A stretch of 64,000 nucleotides of DNA from Rhododendron vialii (Eukaryota; Streptophyta; Magnoliopsida; Ericales; Ericaceae): the NCBI RefSeq assembly GCF_030253575.1, contig NC_080562.1, positions 41,641,852 to 41,705,851 on the forward strand, read 5' to 3'. Position numbers and translations under genes: made by a program. The notes beneath the pieces are model-generated. The model worked only from the letters and a program-made list of their open reading frames with translations. It was not told the origin of the DNA and did no database searches. Below are positions 12,594-25,841 of this stretch, piece after piece. The number at the start of each line of letters is the position of its first letter. Within the stretch, counting starts at the first letter, position 1.

Positions 12594-14318
12594 TCAAGCC
12601 GATCGCCCGAGAAGTCCAAGTGCTTGGACAAGAGTCTTTCTAAACCTCGCAATACTTATGTTAAAATTCTGCCCTTCAAAGTACACGCTTCTACCGACCG
12701 TATACCCTTTCGACGCTATCGATTCCGGGTTAGTAATGACAGGGTCATCTCTTCCATAAACTGAGATGAGAGAGCTTTCCTCCGGTTCGATCTTGTACTC
12801 TATGTAATTCAAACCCATCTCTGCAGCCGGCCCGCCGTAGTAGGTTGCCGAGGCCCATTCCAGTCCCAGCCCCACCACTTGCACCATGACAGCACCTTCG
12901 GGCAGGAAGATTTCGGTTGTAAGCGCGGCATCGTGGGCTCCGACTAGCACGCTGCACAAGTTGAGTACCTTTGCGAACTTGTCTACATTGGCCATCATAT
13001 CGGGCTTTGCGAGGACGACTCGAAAGCCCAATAGCGTCATCATTGTCACCATCTGATTCTGGTTCAGAAACATTCTTGGTTTCGGACGAGAAATGAGTAC
13101 CAACACCGGTCTTTTCATCCGCGACAAATCTCGTATCTTCAGATTGTATGAATCTCGGAGAAACTGCTTGAAATCAAGCATGGAGTAACCTTTGGGAACG
13201 TCCGTGGCCTTGATGGCGAGATTGTCGTGATAGTGAAGCCCGACAACTACTCCAGGAAAGCAATGCACGCTTCCATTTGCCGCCGGATTGATAAGCTCAT
13301 AACTAGACAGATGGGACAGAACTTTGCTGAATTTAGCAATAAACTGAGGTTTGAAATCGGTGACAATGAAACGTAGGCGAGATTGGAAGTGGCGACTGGT
13401 GAGGAATAAAGGGATGATTACTTCATTGAATTCATGGAATATGTCTCCTGTGAAGCCGCCGGATGAGAAGACTACGGCTGGGACGTCGTGCGTACAATCA
13501 CAAGCCGGAGGGGGGTGGATCTTTCCCCGAAGTATATGGACTGAAGAAACTAATTCCATGGCCGTCTTGTCTTCCCTCCTCGGATATGGACTAATCGTGC
13601 GATTTGCTTGGTGCGCCATCGCTTGACTAAGTGGTGCATAAACCTTCATTGTACCCGTGTCGATCGTTACTGGTTTATTGGACACACAAACTTTAGTGTG
13701 AACATCCGAATGGCAAGCAAATCCGGTCGCTTCCAGTTGCGTTTGAGAATATCCTAAATGCAAGCATGCCAATTCATTGTAGATAAAAATTAGACATGTA
13801 TGTAATCTCTCAGGCTTCTATTAGTAGAATCATTGTATGGAAGCAATTAAGAGAAGAGTGACTACAGATAATCTTTTGTGATATGTTTAACTGTGTTAAT
13901 CATATAAAGATGATGAAGGGTTCATGTGATTCTAGAGATTTCTCCCCTGTAACAATGACATAGACTTTCACTAATGTCTAATAACGAAAATGCTGAAGTC
14001 GGAGAAGAAGAAGAACAACAAACCTTTGACAAGTCTTTTCATGATCTGAGGCAGGCTCGCTTTAACTTCTAAGTGATTTGCGCCCCCAGTAGCGTTGTTT
14101 TTCGTCCCTGCCGTTTCCAAGCAATGATCAAAGCAACTAATTAGTCAATGGCGGGTGAGAAAATTTTCCTATATAGCATTCAGTTTAGGAAAAGTCTGCA
14201 AATTACATATATTCGATGGAACATGCGATCCGATTTCGACAGTGTAGATCAAGGAGAGGAGAAGCAAGAAGAAAAACGGAGTTGCTCGTAAAATCAGACT
14301 TCTGGGCAGCTTCTCCAT
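12594..14318 (-). CDS. GT61 (DUF563) family glycosyltransferase, type II Golgi protein
   Basis: Glycosyltransferase family 61, the plant group that includes xylan arabinosyl- and xylosyltransferases of the Golgi (XAT/XYXT type). Exons on the minus strand: 14318-14207, 14107-14024, 13753-12594. The 92- and 270-bp introns have GT..AG borders and matching phases, giving 451 residues, normal for the family. The start MEKLPRSLIL was chosen because a hydrophobic signal anchor (FFFLLLLSLIY, residues ~15-25) follows at once, as expected for a type II Golgi enzyme. Exon 3 holds the catalytic domain. Recognisable pieces are LEATGFACHSDVHTKVCVSN, the DVPAVVFSSGGFTGDIFHEF region, GLHYHDN, RPVLVLISRPKPR and LVGAHDAALTTEIFLP. 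Donor and acceptor sugars cannot be read from sequence. I see no breaks. The first intron is the least certain part. Confidence 0.88.
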
Positions 14319-14613
14319 CTTCCAACGATCTGAAAACCTGCTCAGAGTTTTGAGCTTTAGTTTAACAACAATGGAGGTGCTCAATGAAAGAGTTAAGTAT
14401 GTGTTGGCTAGTCAATTTTGTTAACTAGACTTTGCATTTTCTTCTTTATTCTGGTCATCGTTTCCCTACCTTCGTGCTTCGCTCCTCCCTTATTTTTTTC
14501 CCCTCCTTCGATTAGTTTAATCCAGTAAACAACTTAGAGCTCAAGAATTGCATCTATATACATATCGAAATGTTTGATTTACATATGGTTAGATACATGT
14601 CTTCAAATAATAG

Positions 14614-14812
14614 GATGCCGGGGTCAGCTTACGCTCACATCGACTAATCATAAAGTCTTGCAGTTAACAGTCGGACAAACTTTTAGCTGCCTCAAGAGTT
14701 TTACATTTTGTACTTTTTAGCAGTGCGAGCGAGTCGAACTTGGGAGAGATTTTATTTGCCGTCTAACCCAACTCGGCCAACCTTTAACTACCTCAAGTCT
14801 TTTACTCCTATG
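14614..14812 (-). mobile_element. Au-like SINE remnant
   Basis: Read on the minus strand: an A-box-like ttggccgagttgg, a B-box-like aagttcgactcgc, and the 3' tail gattagtcgatgtgagcgta followed by agctgaccccgg. This is the same tail type as at 11886 and 53910. Confidence 0.6.
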
Positions 14813-14819
14813 TTTTATC

Positions 14820-14925
14820 TTTTACTCCTATGTTTTACATTTTGGCGGTGGGAGTCGAACCTACAAGCTTGAAGGAGGGTTTTTCTATTTGCTGTCCGAT
14901 CCGAGTGGACCACCCGTAGAAGTTG
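14820..14925 (-). mobile_element. Partial second SINE head
   Basis: On the minus strand a second tRNA-like head (gtccactcggatcgg, then B-box ggttcgactcccacc) sits just upstream of the preceding SINE. It shares the string aaaatgtaaaac with it. It looks like a partial duplicate or an older insertion. Confidence 0.4.
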
Positions 14926-15780
14926 TTTATGCCTTTGTTAAGGGGCGGTGATTAGTGATCTAATTGACTTCTCATATATTTAATCTGCTTCGTGACAGTT
15001 CATCCGTCAGAGATTCAAAGTGTTGTGGCATAGTTTCATATGCATATATACCGGGGAATGGGATCAGCTGTTTTTGTGGATGTAAACAATGGAGAGTTGT
15101 GAAGAACCCTCGGAGACTGGAATTAAAAGGGGGAGAGATTTACAGGGGTGGGCTGCATCTTTTTTTGCCTCGTGGATTTCTCATTGGGCTGTCGGCATCA
15201 GTAGTTGACTAATAGTATCAAATGCTCGATCTCCAACAGATCTGGCCTACAATCAAGGGTGAGCAGTCCACTTCCCCACCTTGCCCAAATAATTTTAGCA
15301 ATTTTGTATTCATTGACACTATCAAGATTTCAACTTCCCCACAAGGCCCTTCTTTTCGAGAGGGCGAAAACGTATTTTCATAAGACTTCCTTCTTGGGAC
15401 TTTCATAAAGGGCAAACGAATTGGAACATTTAAAAGGTAAAAAAAAGTGGACTAACAATATGGGACGAAGAGAGTAGTTTGCTAGGAAAATGTGTAATCT
15501 ATAACCCATATATGATACTTACTAGACTTGTGTATCTACAAGTGATGTAGGCTTACCACTCTCGAGGAGAAAAGAAAACTTGGGATTCATATGCATTTGA
15601 AGCAAGTTGTGGCAGTTTAAAAAGATTTTATAGTGTCAAAGTAGCAAAATTTGGATGAAACTTTTAAAATATCCCTCTGTAAGAAATCAAAGAGAGTGAT
15701 AGTACAACATATAAATAGAAAGAATTAAAAAAAAAATAGCAACATTGCGAAAGAAATATATACCATGAACCAAGTTGCTA

Positions 15781-16015
15781 AACCAACTGGGGCTAGCTCA
15801 GTTGGCCTCTTGCCTATGGGTGTTCTTCCTTTAAAGGGTTTTTCCTTTCTTTCTTCGTTTCTCTACCATATAAAGGGCTTATTTCTTATATTGGTTGAGT
15901 TGTTAAGTTTGGTTGTTTCGTGGACTCTCACAATTGATGTAGTGTCTTGGGTTTGTACTATGTATTTCATATCTGATGTAAAATGATTTTTTCTATCGAT
16001 TGAAAAAAAAAAAAG
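15781..16015 (+). mobile_element. tRNA-derived SINE with intact target duplication
   Basis: A perfect A-box (tagctcagttgg, 15794-15805) opens the element and an A-rich tail closes it (16003-16015). It is flanked by the 9-bp direct repeat aagttgcta at 15772-15780 and 16016-16024. About 235 bp. The B-box is not clear. The identical flanks suggest a fairly recent insertion. Confidence 0.75.
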
Positions 16016-16204
16016 AAGTTGCTACGTGCCACTGGACGAATCATGAGCTAGCCAAACCCCTAAGAAAGTTGGTCAGACACAACCAAAAACACAAAAGCAA
16101 CCCACCAAATACATCAACATCACGTAAGCTTCATATTTTTTTGCCCCAATTAATCTATAACCACACTCAATTTGAGTGAGTTTGTGCCAAACGGGTGCAT
16201 GCTC

Positions 16205-16374
16205 ATGTGTGTTGGGCCGATCTCGACTGTTCATGCCAAGCAATGGACAGTTTAGATTGCATCTTAGCCGAACATCAATAGACAGCCCGGATCTATTCGG
16301 CCAAGATGCAATATGATCCGTTCATTGCTCGGCATGGATGGTCGAGATCGGCCCAACACACATGTTGTCCCACC
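16205..16374. mobile_element. Small foldback/MITE element
   Basis: The left arm atgtgtgttgggccgatctc is mirrored by gagatcggcccaacacacat, and pairing continues inward for about 70 bp (16205-16363). The 8-bp string gcatgctc occurs at 16197-16204 and 16375-16382, a possible hAT-sized target duplication, although the right end is offset by 11 bp. Confidence 0.6.
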
Positions 16375-17055
16375 GCATGCTCTCCCAGTTCAAGTTTGTG
16401 TGTAGTAAGTGTTTATGGTGCTAGAACCCATTTATTTTCTCCCTTATTCCAGCAGCTACCTTCCATTATTCTTCGCTTCTCAATCACTAAATTAACCTCG
16501 TTCACATTAGCCCTTCGAAAATCGAAGCCACTGACCTATCACAATGTGTTGCTATAACCCAAATTCATCACTAGGAGCGCCCTAAATGGTTAATAGAGGA
16601 AATCTAGTATTTATACACATAAATAAACATTAATCTGTTTAAGTAATTGTGCCCGAAAATTCACAAGTAAGAGCGTCCAGAATGGTTATTGGAGAAAATC
16701 TTGAGCTCAGTTGAAGCGCTAAATGAATTTGTCCCATAAAATTTTATCAAAATCCTTCTATGATGTTCTAAACAGAAACAACAAATGCAGATCAACAGAA
16801 AGATACAGATACATGGAATTTTGGGGTCCTTGTCATTTTTAATGTTAAATAGGGCAAAAACCTGAGAACCCTAAAAACTAATTATACACACAGAAAGCAC
16901 AGGAAGTAAGAATGAGTTGCAACCAAGACCCCAAACAAGTAAACAAGCTTCCAGCAATCAGATCCTCAAATACAGGTTTCCTGCGTTCCAATCATATTTC
17001 TTCATGGGATGATTAGCTATGATCACTTGAGCGATCCACAATTGAGTAGCAATTG

Positions 17056-20000
17056 CTAACTGGAGCTTTTCATGAGGAATGCTACTATACATCCGAGCAA
17101 AGCACCGGCAACCACCTGGGAAGTTCCAATTGAAAAGTTAATAAAACGAAGGAATTACAAATTCACTATCATAGCTGTTTGCTTTATGTAAACAACTATA
17201 ATAAAGTAGGTATGTTCTGGTTAGAGTTTGTATTCGCTCTTCGTTTTGAAATTGCGCAAAGTTTTAAACTTCATACCACAAAAGGCATGTACCAGCTGCT
17301 TAACTGGAGAAGTAAGTATCCGCACTTTGGAGAGTCAAAGATCGTAATCTATTGTATATCTACTTTCACATGTTTTCCTTTTCATCAGAACAATATCCAT
17401 GGGATTCTGGAACTAAGAAGTCCTACCTTGAACCTACTTCATAAAGTTTCATGGATGAACATGTTAGTGAACAGGATCCCAACATCAACCATAACTTAAA
17501 GTACATTTAACTATGAAACAAGCTTGATTGTCAGCTTGGGCCGCACTTGGTTATAAGATCACTGCTAATCAATAGAAGTGGCCCCAGATTGTGTATTTTA
17601 ATGTGAGAAGAGCACCAAGGCGCAACAGTCTCTGGAGGCCTAGAGCGAGGCAAGGAGCACATTTTCCATAAGAAGAACAATCAAGATTCAATTGTGACAG
17701 ACAAAAGGTTCAACAAAGATTTATAAAAGATTTATGATTATAACTACTAAGGCTAAGAATTAAGCAAAATAAAAACAAAAATTAGAACAATCCAATTCCC
17801 AGAACCGATAAACGCATCTCCATCATTCCAAATGCCCACATATTCAGGCTTTAAGAGAAGCATTCATATTGAATGAACACTTATGCTTTAAGATCCAACA
17901 TTCAAATTAAAACAACTAAATATCCGATGAACGAACCTGCAACTAGGCACGTCTTCTACAACATTGGGTCACCTGATGTTTTGTTCAACACCAAATTCAT
18001 CCCTTATTTACTCGACCAAGGTCACACAAATACCATGGAACAAAGACATGACCTAATGGAATTGAATCTCTTATTATCCCAAGACAAACAATGTACATAG
18101 GATGAGCACGATTAACAACATACCTGAAGTGGAGTATGACCCAGTGAATCTCGCAGGGGTTTAACACTAGATACAGGATGTTCAGGAGGCAGCTCACACA
18201 CAATTTGATTCAACAACTGCAGTAAGAGGAACCACACAAAATTCAACCAATGGAATGGTCAGGGGGAAAGGGCCACGTAATCTTGAAGTGAAATGGCTAA
18301 GATTGTGAACAATATATTACTTCAGCTTGCCGGCCAGCATGAAGTCTAACACCGGATGCATCATACATTACCTGCAGGTATCCAAAATAATAAGTCCAGG
18401 AAGCAACTGAAAGTGAAGAACTCATGTCATACACCACTAAAAATGACCAAAATGCAACAATACCACATAATAATAAAAAATTAAGATTCCTGCCATGGAT
18501 TGGGAGCAGTACATATTTTATGACAGAAATGTTCATTGGAACCTACACTCCAACGTGTTTTTCGGATAACTACCCTTAACTTATTGAGCTCGGCAGCAGC
18601 CTTTTCAACTTGGACATGTTGGTTTGTCAATGTAAAGACAAATGGTATAGAAAAAAGCTTGGCATCAGCAACGCAGAAGACTTTGCTCATTTTAGTCAAA
18701 GCAAATAGTTTGGGCGTAACCTAACAGACGATCCAAGCAGTGGCTGAACATGTTTCGTAAAGACCTATCACACATTCCTACCACAGTTTCCAGAGATTGT
18801 AATAGCAAAAAGGAAAACCTTTTTTAAGTCTCAAACTATGATCTATGATGCACAGAACAGACGTGGGACATGAGACACAGATACGACACAATGGACACAC
18901 TGACACAGAATTTTCAAAAACTTAACCAACTAATGTGTATGCATAAACATAATGCTTACTTGACTATACACACATTGTCATATCAAGAAAGCAAAAAATC
19001 AAATTGATGTTCCACATAGAAAAGAAGCGTGAAAGAACAAGATCTAATATCTATTTTGGAAAATTGTGTCACAAACAAACTAAAAGTTTTGAGATTTAGA
19101 ATCAAAAGATTGAAAAACCTAAAGGAAAGGGTCATTAGGTAAAAAAACATGTTATAACAATTCTTCATGGGAAGTTGTTATATTTTGAATGTTGGGATTC
19201 ATCTGTCTAACTGATGGATACAGTGCCCCCCTCCCAAGTGTCTGAAGCGATCCGGTTCTAAAGAAACCAAACAATGTTAGGACACTATGAACAATTGTCC
19301 GACACAACCACATGATGTCTATGAATTGTTAATGCTTCTCTGGCAGGCTCACAAGAACTGAAATACAGCACCAAACTGTAACAAGTAATTCTCTCGTGAG
19401 AGGCAGCACAGGATAAGGCTTTTTCTTTTTCATGCAAAGTACCAGCAGGTCCAGCACGGGGTACAGAAGCATCACAAACAAGCACACATTACTTTGCTGG
19501 ACCAAAACTCATCTACTTTTAAATCCAAAAGGAGAAGACCAGTCAACAGCCTTAGAATCTCATGAAGTTACACGCAAAGCATAAGAAATTTGTGAAAGAG
19601 AAGATGACTAGTTTTCTTCATGCATTTCAACAACTTCGTTAAGAGAAGCATTGCTGCCTAAGCAAGCACATCCATACAAAAGAACGAGGAAGACCTGGAT
19701 TAAAAGTACGTACAACGCATGCCAACACAACGGCAATGGCAAAGGCTGATCCTCCTGTTCCTTCTTGAAAACCAACAGCTGCTGCAAGAGCTGTGACAGT
19801 CGCTGAATGTGAGGATGGCATTCCCCCCGAACTAACCATTCTTCTAGAATCCCATCTCTTCTCCTTGACCCTGCACATCTACAAGAACATATTACAAAGA
19901 AGAAAGGGAGAACAAGTAGGAATCAAGCACCATTTACAGAATCCAAAAGGCATACGATGTCAATAAAAAGAACCACGATTTATTCCCAAAATGGGATACC

Positions 20001-21256
20001 ATAGTAGCCTAAACATACAAACATGAGACGAGAATCAAGACTCCGGACCATGGCAAACAAGGGCAACAAAGGACTCATCATTGTTGAGAATCAGCCAAAT
20101 CAACACACACACACATGAAGAATAATCAAGAACACAAGACACGGAGATATTTTGCGTGGTTCCCCAACTATGTAATTGTGTACATCCACAACTCACACCA
20201 GTTTCCACTATGTAATCGAATGAAGAGAGTACAAGATACTATAGCTTAAGTTAAAACCGAGGGTTTGAATAGGTAGCGAAACGTGAACCAAATCGAATCA
20301 GGCTTTACTAGCCCAAAGGCTTTACAAGCCCAAACACTCAAGCCCAGTGATCCACTCAAAACTCCTCCAGACTCTCCCGTAGCCCCCGCCTTAGCCCACT
20401 CTCTCTTCCAATTTTTTTTTTTTTTTGGGTAACGGAGAAACAACCGTATAGTCAAGCCACTAAATGGACCCCACTGCGCAACCCAAACCTCCGGAGGAGC
20501 AAGCGCAGCCACACCAGTCACGGCCCCCCACTTACTTCAAGATACTCACCTTGTGGGGAATCAAACCCCAAACCTTGAGGAGTATTCCCAAAGCCTGGTC
20601 ATCCACCCGAACGACTGGGACAACCCCTGGGTGTGTCTCTCTTTCAAATTTGAAGCTTAAGCCATACGCCCTTTGATTTATTAGGCTGAATTTTTAGCGT
20701 ATTTAGATGATTAATCCAAGGCGATGCTTTTGATATGCTCAATCCGTCTGTTGAATATACTGATTATAGACTATGCAAAGATTAGGGTTCTGTGATGGTT
20801 ACTGTTTGGTTATGCTTTTAACTCATGCAATTCAAGTGCTAATTGTATCAAAAGATTAGGGCTTTTGATACACTCGGGTAAATCAAGTTTGCATAAAGTG
20901 AATACAACCAAACACTTGAACTACTTATTAAATTGCGATACTAAATTGTCCAGGTATTTATTGAATAATAGCTTGAACTATTAACACAAATTGCAGATCG
21001 AATGCACATGACAAGGCATAATGTTCCGAATTCCATAAAACGATGTAGCATTGCTCCCACTGATGGGGAATTCATCGAACGAGGAGAGAGAAAGAGGGAG
21101 TCGTCATTACCAGGTGGTGAAAGGCTTGAGAAACTGAGCGAGAGCACAGGCGAGCAACGCGCACAGGAGAGGGAGGTTCCATGGTCCAATCGACGGATCC
21201 GATGAATATGATCGGAGGCTCGACGATGCATCGGCGGCCGTGATCACCTCGTCCAT
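17056..21256 (-). CDS. DUF212 / acid phosphatase-vanadium haloperoxidase-related membrane protein
   Basis: Small integral membrane protein of the DUF212 family, annotated in plants as acid phosphatase/vanadium-dependent haloperoxidase-related; its biochemical role is unsettled. Exons on the minus strand: 21256-21111, 19870-19714, 18371-18321, 18216-18124, 17115-17056. All junctions are GT..AG with matching phases, giving 168 residues, the usual plant length. Hydrophobic segments are near residues 28-45 (LPLLCALLACALAQF), 72-102 and the C-terminus (VVAGALLGCIVAFLM). The family signature KRWDSRRMVSSGGMPSSHSA spans the exon 1/2 junction region, and VMYDASGVRLHAGRQAE forms exon 3. The start at 21256 is preferred over an in-frame upstream AUG, because that extension only translates a (GAGACA)n repeat. 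Intron 1 (1240 bp) carries a SINE. Confidence 0.9.
20083..20290. mobile_element. Possible LTR-retrotransposon remnant in intron 1
   Basis: A stretch opening tgttgagaatc and holding gtggttccccaactatgtaa followed by ttgtgtacatccacaactc resembles the LTR interior of old copia-type elements. No second end or target duplication was found; treated as a short degraded fossil of uncertain family. Confidence 0.25.
20413..20636 (-). mobile_element. tRNA-derived SINE in intron 1 of the DUF212 gene
   Basis: On the minus strand a B-box-like ggtttgattccccacaagg lies in the head and the element ends in a 15-nt poly(A), seen as T(15) at 20412-20426. Flanks ctctcttccaat (20401-20412) and ctctctttcaaat (20637-20649) look like an imperfect target duplication. 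Confidence 0.5.
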
Positions 21257-24200
21257 TGCACCAAGAGACAGAGACAGAGACAGAGACAGAGACAGAGATT
21301 CGAAATACTTCAACAGCTGTGGGAGAGCCCTAGGTTGAAATTGAATTGGGGATTCTATGGTTGGGTTGATTAGAATCGTGCCGCCGTCGGTGCGCCGTCG
21401 TGAGAGAGATTATAGCGACGGTGGTGGTGGTGGTGTGGACCCACACGGCCAGTTGGATAGAACTTGCAGGAAAGATGGGAGGTACGGCAGCTTCTAAATA
21501 CGCGCACGTTTTATTGTCCCGATGATTGATCCACGCATTAGTTCTTTTTACTGTAACTTTTATTCACGGCTCCCGCGGTAAATAAATTATTCACAGAATC
21601 TTGCAATTACGGTTCATTTCGAAAATTAATGATTTGAGTTATATTTTCAAATTTTGACCGATAATAAATATTTTTATTTGATAACAGTTTCTTTTTAATT
21701 CAGACCGTTTAAAATACTTTTGGATGCGCGAGATTGAATTCTATAAAACTTATTCACAATTATGAGTAAGTTTTTCTTCTTTTTTTGAACCCAACAAGCA
21801 TTGAATCAATCTTTGCACGGTTGCACCAAATACTACTAGTAGGTGCTATTCTCCTTACATTTTTTTTTTTTTGAGTTTTTTTAGGATTTTTTGATTCTTA
21901 TCTTTATTGAAATTTTTTCCACATTTTTTAGTCTTGCATCAAAAACAATTCAAGTATTTTTTGAAATATCCAAGATAAAGCTCAAAAAGTCAGGCTTTTA
22001 AGCTTTATCTTAGATACTTCCAAAAATATTAGGGTAAAGGTGCAATTTTTTTACTTTTTCAAAAAAAATTGACGTAAAACTAACTAACGAAAAAAAATTT
22101 AAATAAAAATAAAATAAGATAAAAGCCCAAAAAAGCTAAGAGGACAAAACCACTAAAACCTTTAGTATAATCTTCCCCAACCCCCCGGAGCTAATTTTTT
22201 AGCGACTTGTGTATTAGTATATTTTTGTATCTTGTCTAGTTGGCGTATAGGAATCCGGAGTATGTTTCCAATTTCTTGAGAAGAACTTCGCCAACCTTCG
22301 ATTCTCTCCCTATTCCAGCAGTTGCTCGTCATGGCTGCTAACATCCCGCACCCTTCCTTCCACCCTTTTAGATCGCGTCAACCATCTTTAACCATTTCCC
22401 TTTGAACTCTTATCTACCCATCTTTGAGCTAGATAGGCCGTTCTTTCTTCCATTCAAAAAATGTAGAGTAGGAATGGTATGAAAAAAGATAACAACAACG
22501 TGAGGTAAGAGACGAGGGTATGATTTTGAAGTTGGACCTATGTGGGACGTGGAAAGGAAATATGGCGAATTCAATTTTTTTGTGTGGAAGTAGATACAAA
22601 AAGAGTGTGGGAAGAAACTATGCATGTGCAATTACAATATCACCGGAGTTACGTTCTCTATACTGCTTGACATTGCAGCCTATGTAGAGCCAATGAACAT
22701 GTAATTGGATCATTAAAAATCATTGCAGCACGGCTAAAACTTTGTGATTTTGTCAATATAGTACTAGTTATTTCAGTCATCTAAAAATTAAAATTTCATA
22801 AAACTTTACATGGGACAGTTCCGTTCCTTTTTATGTGTTCGCCCGCCCAACTAAGAGTTTTGGAAAAGAATGATTCCACTGTTAGAAATACTTTGATCAA
22901 ATATGATACTTTTGGTTATATTTCTACAAGTTATATCAGCAAAATTCACATCGCCTTTTATATGTTCCGAATTCCTTTCAATGATTCCCGACAAACACTG
23001 AAATTCTGCGTCCGTTAGTTAGTTTGGTTAGTCAGCAAGGCCCAGGCCCGTTACAGCAAAGGCTGATTCGTGATGTTCGTGGTGCATGGGCCGGGTAACT
23101 TGTTGGTGGTGCGGACCAGTATTGGAATGCTATCCAACGTGTTTGAGGACCCACCTTATTTCTTACCCTTCATATCCATCGAAAGCAGCTTGCGTGGACG
23201 ACAAATCGCAAATAAAGCCAGCCAACCGACCCAATAATATTGGAGTGCTTCCCCATTTTTAGGAATTGGAAATCCTATAAAGCGACTGATTCAGACGTCC
23301 ATTTCGGCACAGACGACTCGGATTTAATCCGAGCTCCGTTTAATCTGACCGTCCATTGATCGCATAAAAATCTGAGCTGTCCATTGTCGAAATGAACGGC
23401 TCAGATCTGTCCTACAAGAGCTGTAGGGCGGGGAGCCCTATAGGATTCCTCGGTCCCCTTTTTTAAGGTTTTACTTTCTAGTATATTTTGGGGAGTGATA
23501 TTCATGCTCCTCAAAGTTAACAATTAGAGAAGTGTGAAAATCAACTCTCATAATTGATAAGAAGAGTGTGGTTGACAATTTTGGAGTGCGAAAATTATTC
23601 CCCAATATTTTTCATCACAATCATGATTTTCCATTTATGCTATGATTTAAGCTTCATTAGAAATTTCACGAAATGGACGGCTTCATTAGTAATTTGAGCT
23701 CAAACTCGGCTCTTTCGTAAACTAGTTTGAGACCAGTTTTTTTTTTTTTTTGTTTTTATCCGTTAGTCGAACCAAGTTCATTTACTAAACAAGCACCAAT
23801 AAACGAGCTAAACCTATACAAACATTCTGAGCCAAGTTTTAAAATGTGGAGTTGGGCTCGTTTACTACACCAGCCTAAAACTCGAGTTTGGCTCGAATTA
23901 TTGAACAAACCTAGCGTAGCTTTGAGTTGCTCGCGAGCTGCTCATTGCAACCCGACAACCAAGTCCTCCAGTCAATGATAACACATTCAAAGTCTTAAAA
24001 AGAAAAAAAGTTCTAATCTGAAGTATTTGGCATCTCTCTCGTTCGACTTAAAATTTGACATGCAAAGCTTCATACGAATTTCCATCAGGGATACATACAT
24101 TGACCTCGCTTTTGAATTTGACATCATGTAAGTATATTTCGTAGAAAACATTTACATCAACTCCTTTGGTCGATTGAATTTGACATCATAGTTGAAGTTG

Positions 24201-24780
24201 CTTTAAAAGAAAAAACAGTTTCCAAAAAAATCTATTTTTGCTGTTCAAAAAATGAAGTTAAAAAAAAAAGGGTTTCAGGTACAGTGCACACTGTGGTCCA
24301 AGACCTGGCCATAACAAATATTTTTTGGGAGTGCATTAATAGTAGTGGCCGGACTCTATCAGAATTTGTGGTGATGAACGTTCCAGTGGTTCCATCCTAA
24401 AAAGTCTTTAAAAATATCAAAGAGAGTCGTTGGCCATATTTATACAGCTTCTTTGGATGGAGTGATTTCATGACAAAAGAAATGAAGGCTGAGATTGTGA
24501 TTTCTAGCTAAATCACTTATTTGCATTGACTATTTTGGTGAGAAATAAAGCGAAAAAGTACAAAAATAAAATATTTTGATTGGCTCCTCCTCTTTCTCAC
24601 TGAATCTCACCAAAAATGATGAGATTTTGTGAGAAAAGACTCTCATTTCTTATCTCATCCTTTCTCGCCATGCAAATGACGTGTTAGTCCTGGGTGGAAT
24701 TACAATAGCAAAACACCAGCCTCAGTTCCCATCTAGCTTAGACTTCATACAGAAAAATTGATCAATAAAGCTATGGGTAA
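21257..24780. other. Gene-free stretch, promoter side of the DUF212 gene, then AT-rich DNA
   Basis: 21257-21480 should carry the 5' UTR and promoter of the minus-strand DUF212 gene, with a GAGACA microsatellite at 21269-21297. At 22140-22345 the minus strand has a frame that looks vaguely like a LINE tail, but too little to call. 23680-23980 contains gctcgttta/gagctcg repeats typical of old DNA transposon remnants. Short inverted ends aatcctata/tataggatt bracket 23271-23451. No gene seen. Confidence 0.4.
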
Positions 24781-25092
24781 ATATGAGTTTTTGTGAGGTC
24801 AACCTCGGGTTTCACAAAGATGATTCGAATTGTCTATTACTTTTAAAATATTTTTTATGGGACCTTGTAAAAAAATCAGCTCAACCCGACATCTATAAAG
24901 ATTTTTTCTGAATTTGTAGGAGTGAAACTAAGAAATTAAATAGTTTCGCCCCCACAAATTAAAAAAAAAAATTCTTAGTGATATCGGGTTGAGCTAATTT
25001 TTTACAGAGCTCCATACAAAATTATTTTAAAAATAATAGACGATTCGAATCATTTTTGTGGAATCTAAGGTGGACTCCACAAAACCCATATG
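24781..25092. mobile_element. Foldback MITE with ~110-bp arms
   Basis: The left arm (atatgagtttttgtgag... through agctcaacccga near 24891) pairs with the right arm (tcgggttgagct... through ctccacaaaacccatat). Landmarks in both arms are gatgattcgaat and gattcgaatcat. No coding content; no clear target duplication. Confidence 0.7.
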
Positions 25093-25841
25093 TACATTGC
25101 ATATATACACATAGCAGTAGATATAGTAGTGTACGTATCAAATTTACTTATTACTATTATTCATTCTTAATTAGAGGGTTAATTAAAGCCAAAGCAACGC
25201 TCAGTTTTGACCAACCCCGACGGAATTAATAGCACCTGGGAGATTTCGAACGTTAGACGGGTTATCCATCATTTAATTAAATTAAATTTCATGTTGTGCT
25301 TGCACTTTCTTTGTCGCCATCTTGTACTCCTTCAATCCCATAAAGTTAGTCCTCTACGAAACTATGTGCAATGTTTAAACTTATCTACTAAAATAATTTT
25401 TCGATTTTTTTTTACACCGTTCAAAAGACCCCATCATAAATTATCAAACAAGATCCATATTACATATAAAAATTATTTAGATAAGTGTATGATTTTTAAG
25501 CTTGAAAATTATAAGTAATTTCGCAGAAGACACGGAGTGAGTAGTTAGTTGAGAGCAAAGGACGTCCTACCTGTTGTTGGTATATGGTACTACCCTAGCT
25601 GTTTGGTTGTGGGGCAAACAACGACAAGGATTGGTCGTATCCTAGGAACGTGGTTTGAGGTCCCCCCCGGCCAAATAGGCCACAGTGCCACTCGCTACGC
25701 ACTTGCCTGGATGGATACCTTATCCGTGCTTATCCGTTGTACCGCGTACCACTTTCTTGCGAAATTTCCTTCTGTCTCCTACCCAGCTCAGGGTTTCAAT
25801 TTGAATCCCAATTTGAGTTCACTTCCGGGGTCCCTGGATGG

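Larger units (their letters stand above)
14319..17055. other. Intergenic with SINE and MITE remnants
   Basis: 2.7 kb between two minus-strand genes. It contains the promoter side of the GT61 gene (14319-14600), SINE remnants at 14614-14925, a complete SINE at 15781-16015 and a foldback element near 16205-16374. No other gene is seen; the short open frames lack codon bias and splice context. Confidence 0.6.

Noticed and set aside
15793-15870. tRNA gene suggested by tagctcagttgg
   Set aside because: There is an A-box, but no clear B-box, acceptor stem or anticodon arm; the element has a poly(A) end and target duplication, so it is a SINE.
22162-22344. Possible LINE C-terminus on the minus strand
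   Set aside because: Only a faint resemblance (Trp/Arg/Ser-rich stretch); no tail, no target duplication and no clear domain.
23271-23451. Possible MITE bounded by aatcctata/tataggatt
   Set aside because: The inverted match is under 10 bp and the arms do not continue; kept only as a note in the regional entry.
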